64,000 nt of DNA from Circinella umbellata (taxonomy: Eukaryota; Mucoromycota; Mucoromycetes; Mucorales; Lichtheimiaceae), in the NCBI GenBank assembly GCA_025093555.1, contig JAIWNF010000013.1, forward strand, positions 62,001 through 126,000, read 5' to 3'. Shown piece after piece: positions 60,381-64,000 of this stretch (the stretch's first letter is position 1; each line of letters opens with the position of its first letter). A program made the translations under genes and the position numbers. The notes under the pieces are model-generated. The model was not told the origin of the DNA and made no database searches. It was given only the letters and a program-made list of their open reading frames with translations.

Positions 60381-62143
60381 TGTTAATAATAGAAATAAAG
60401 GGTATTAAAAAAGTATGTATCCCAGGGTTTCTTCATCTCTCTTTATATATCTTTTTTTTAGTTAACATTTATGATGTCACGAACAATAAAAAGAAAGAAA
60501 TGTGACGTATATTTTTTTTTACCGTTCCACGCATGACATAGCATTAATGCGACACTTCTTTAATTCCCGAAAACCCTTTGATTATTTTAACTGGTCACCA
60601 GCGAGTTTCATGATCCGAAGAAAATCTTTATGCCAAGCATTTTTTTTAGGACGCATTAAAAACACACTAACCTTCCGTGTCACATGAAGAAAACACTAGA
60701 AATTAATTAACATAACAGTCTGTTCTTTTTAGGGCTAATAGTTTATATCTCAAGATTTCTATGCCGGTAATGATTAGCCTCAAATTACATATAATCAAAT
60801 GTATTTATAAATGTTACTATTTATTTATCATTAGATAACTTAGCACCTTTGCTAAAAAAAAATAGGTGTGGACGTTAAAAGTAAGCTCAAGACAAATGTT
60901 TGCCAAGCTATTTAAAATGAACGCACTTATCAAATAAATTATATATGATTACAGTTACTTTCCACAACCCCTTGCAGTATCAAAAAAAAATCTTTATCGT
61001 ATGGGTAATACGTAATGAATTATATAATTGAAAACTGATAACTTTACAAGGGATGTGACAAGCAGAATTTAAGCACTTCATTAAGAAAATTGTACCTTGA
61101 CAACGAAAAAGCAACAAAAGGATTTAACCATATAACCTTAACATTGTTAAGCTTATTTGTAAAATCTTTGCTCCAAGCAGCGAAAAAACCATGCTGTATT
61201 TAGCATGACTGTATCTAAAAATGATGATGGTTAAATTACATACTCTTATATTAGCATTAGTATTAATGAATGAAGTATGAATAAAGGAAAATTGGATGCT
61301 ATTGTATACCGAAAAATTGAGCTCTACGATAGATTGACATTGCTACTGTTCCGCACCAACTGTCAACTGTATTTGCTGAGAGTTAATTACAGGAACCATC
61401 ATCCCTTACATCGTCTTATTATCTAATACTTCCGTTAACCATAATCTACTTTCTTCCTGGCTACTCCAACCTAACTTCTTTCTCATTAAGGTTTTTATTT
61501 AATCATGGTGTCAATGCTTTTCAACCCCATTTTTATATTTTTATATTTTCTTAGCTCTTTGTACCGCAAGGAAGCGACTACATGTCTATAGACTAATGTC
61601 CATAATAGACAACCAGAAAATTTTCAACTAATTACAGGAAATTTATTATATGTATTATTACGTTTATAAGAATAAAGTAAATAGAATTTAACAGTATCAT
61701 TTTTTCCATTGAGCATTTACATCACTTTTTTTTTCTTTTTCGGGAGTACAGACCGAGTCCTATATCTAGTTTGTAATAAAACAATAGAAAGGTTAAAATA
61801 GTTTCTATGACTTTGAAAAAAGTATATGTTTATAGCTAATCCAAATATGTACTGTCAATATATAGGGGAGGAGTGTCATAGTATACACAACATGGAAGAT
61901 AAATCAGTGATTCAGAAGCGAGTTATCAACATGAATGAGTTTAAACTAATTTTTTTTGTTAAATTCTATTGTTTTATTTTTAAAAGCCAGTAGTCGAATA
62001 AGCAAAGAATATACTTATTCCTTCTTTTTCATTAATAGAATGTTATAGAATAAAATGACAGCAATAAAAAACAATAGTATAGACTATCCAGAAATAGGAA
62101 ATGGGGGGATCAGATCACCATGACATAAGTTACACAAAGTATT
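60381..62143. other. Intergenic between PMP3 and SKI3
   Basis: About 1.8 kb AT-rich. The plus-strand frame at 60502-60687 has no family features. It holds the PMP3 promoter and SKI3 3' UTR. Nothing else seen. Confidence 0.5.
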
Positions 62144-64000
62144 TTATTCAGAACTCTTTTTATGAACTACCGCCATCGTTTTCCATGCATTCACCCGCCA
62201 TGGAGCAATCATGACAGCACGGTTAGCTTGTTGTTTTGCGTTAACCTCATTTTCATCTGCTAATGAAGCCTGTGCCGCATGCTCGTATGCTTCTGCCTTG
62301 GCATCAGCCGTTGAGTTTTTAGAGTTACTTGTCAATGTCAATGCCGAAAGAGTGATGGTATTTTGTACTGTAGTTGAAGCATATGGTTTTTCAGTGCTAT
62401 CATAACATTCCAAGATATCGGATGCTAATTGATTCCATAAACTTGCAAGCCACGGTAGTCGGTGCACACTTTTTGCGAGTGATCTGATCGCCTGTTCAGG
62501 ATTATTCTGTATTTTCAAAAATCAAAGTGCAATAGTCACGAGTGATAATCAATATATCAGCAGATTATTATTGCATTTAGTTGACCAGTTTGTTACATAC
62601 CTTTAATCGGAAATATCGTGAAAACAGCCATGTTACTTTCTGATTTTTGTCAGTATCAACTATATATAAAAGAGCAGCGTGAATAATGTATTTATACTCT
62701 CCTTTTTTCTAACTTTTGGTGCTTGTTTTTTTTTAGTAAACTCACGTGTAACATCAACAGGCATTTTGATCAGTTCTTGAAGTGCTGCATCGGTTAGTGT
62801 ATCATCATCCTCGAGAATCCCCATCACACAAAGTGAAAATATTGCTGGAAGATAGCTCGGATTATCGGCAATGCTATTTTTTTTTCGTCTTAGTTAACCT
62901 ATTTGTCGTAAAATTTGTTTCACATTAATTTATTTTTACGTTACCTAGAAAACATTTGATCTTTGGCGACTGCGCGTTGTTCGTCTCCACCAAGCGCCCA
63001 TAAAACCTTGCTTAAGAGTACAGTGACATCCATACGCAGATCCAAGTCACTTTCCGTTTCATTCAATGCTGTTTCAAACATACTTAAAGATTCTTCCAGC
63101 TGATCCATAAAATAATATGAAATGCCTGCACCCAGCTGGCAATATACACGTGCTGATCCGGTGGCATGTTCCAATGCACTATGGTAACTGGATATAGCAC
63201 TTTCAAAGTTTTCGCTTGCACAAAGAGTACGACCCAAATTGCAATGTACCTTAGCTATTCGTTGATTACTTTCTTCTTGTGTAATCCTGCCTTGCTCTGC
63301 CTGTGCTTCTAATGCTAAAATTGCACCTGCAAGAGCTTCTGACGCGCGGTCATATTGTCCCATTCTTTCTAATAATAAGCCTAAAAGATTTAATGCAAGT
63401 GCATCATCGAGTTTCTGTTCTGTAAGCTTTTGAAGTGCAAAAGCAGGAGATAGGATCATGTTGACACCGTTTTCATCCACCGTGGGTAAGCTTGATAGTT
63501 GTCTGAAGGCTGTTTCGGCATAACCGTAACTAGATTCCGTCTATAAAAAAATATAAAAAAGAATCAGTAATCTTTTAAAAAAGCCCTTGTTTGGTTCATT
63601 TTCTCTCCCATATATCTCTTACAGATGATCCATTGCTTGATTCAAAAGCGTGTTGGAAAATTGCTCCAGAATCTGACGTTCCCCAAAGTGAGGCTACGTG
63701 AGCCTGCCCAACCCAGGCTGAAATCCATTCTGGGTCCAAAGCATGGGCCATGTCAAATGCTTGATTGGCCAATTCATAATCTTTGCGTGACAAACATAAA
63801 AAGCCGTAATTTGTCCAAGGAACAGCACTCTATTTTTTTCAACATAAAATTATTGAGCTCTCACACAAATAGGATCCCCTGCCGCTTTATATATATATAT
63901 ATATATATATATTCGTAGCACATTTACCCTGCTATTTAATTCCATGGCTTTGATAAATGCGTAATGACTGATTTCTGGTGAATCACGGATAGCAACTACA
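62144..64000 (-). CDS. SKI3: SKI3, TPR scaffold of the Ski complex; 5' part outside window
   Basis: Exons inside the window: >64000-63928, 63829-63623, 63540-62945, 62873-62746, 62659-62601 and 62506-62144, coding for the last ~475 residues. TPR-type helical repeats are visible: SHYAFIKAMELNSR then AVPWTNYGFLCLSRKDYELANQAFDMAHALDPEWISAWVGQAHVA, LALNLLGLLLERMGQYDRASEAL, VHCNLGRTLCASENFESAISSYHSAL, ISYYFMDQLEESLSMFETAL. The C-terminus reads QAIRSLAKSVHRLPWLASLWNQLAS ... VMIAPWRVNAWKTMA. The continuing YAFIKA-type TPR with LANQAF...ALDP and the PW-containing C-terminal repeats are as in Ski3/TTC37. With Ski2 and Ski8 it feeds mRNA into the cytoplasmic exosome for 3'-5' decay (known). Total length cannot be judged. 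Confidence 0.82.
63887..63912. repeat. (TA)n microsatellite in a SKI3 intron
   Basis: About twelve TA units in the intron between the exon ending at 63928 and the exon starting at 63829 (minus strand). Confidence 0.85.

Overview
The window looks like nuclear DNA of an early-diverging fungus, most likely Mucoromycota/Mucorales. It is very AT-rich. Genes are split by short GT-AG introns (mostly about 50-120 nt). The encoded proteins are fungal or eukaryotic housekeeping types: INO1, YAP1, WHI3-like, SKI3, UBR1, GET4 and PMP3. I see no rRNA, no convincing tRNA, no CRISPR array and no recognisable transposon or virus.

Layout. 0-4.1 kb (+): the 3' part of an FYRN/FYRC nuclear protein, then a small BRI3-like membrane protein. 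4.3-32.2 kb (all on the minus strand): a TVP38/TMEM64-type VTT protein, two UNC93-like MFS paralogues separated by 6 kb of gene-free DNA, a YAP1/PAP1 redox bZIP factor, a membrane-anchored secretory protein resembling bacterial solute-binding proteins, an orphan 7-TM protein, and the large N-end-rule ubiquitin ligase UBR1. 32.6-34.2 kb (+): an F-box protein divergent from UBR1. 34.2-40.3 kb: gene-poor, with one 63-codon WWE-like ORF and a possible orphan exon. 40.3-43.7 kb: GET4 (+), convergent with INO1 (-). 46.1-52.4 kb (-): a WHI3-like two-RRM protein and an AVT-type amino-acid transporter. 53.5-57.8 kb: arginyl-tRNA synthetase (+), convergent with JMJD6 (-). 59.8-60.4 kb (-): PMP3, 57 residues from five tiny exons, none long enough to show up as an ORF. 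62.1-64 kb (-): the 3' part of SKI3.

How the genes relate. Several neighbours act in protein quality control (UBR1, F-box, GET4, possibly the WWE protein), but apart from the shared UBR1/F-box intergenic region there is no evidence of co-regulation. The two UNC93-like genes are clearly duplicates. Both carry AGGGACC/GGACCCT-type words about 190-250 bp upstream of their starts, and the same words recur through the gene-free DNA around them.

The observations most worth checking are: an apparent GA-AG intron inside the UBR box of UBR1; the repeated GGACCCT/AGGGACC motif around the UNC93 pair; the micro-exon PMP3 gene; the stand-alone WWE-like ORF; and the anchored periplasmic-binding-like protein. 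All exon joins were made by hand from splice motifs, reading phase and family similarity known from memory; no database search was run.
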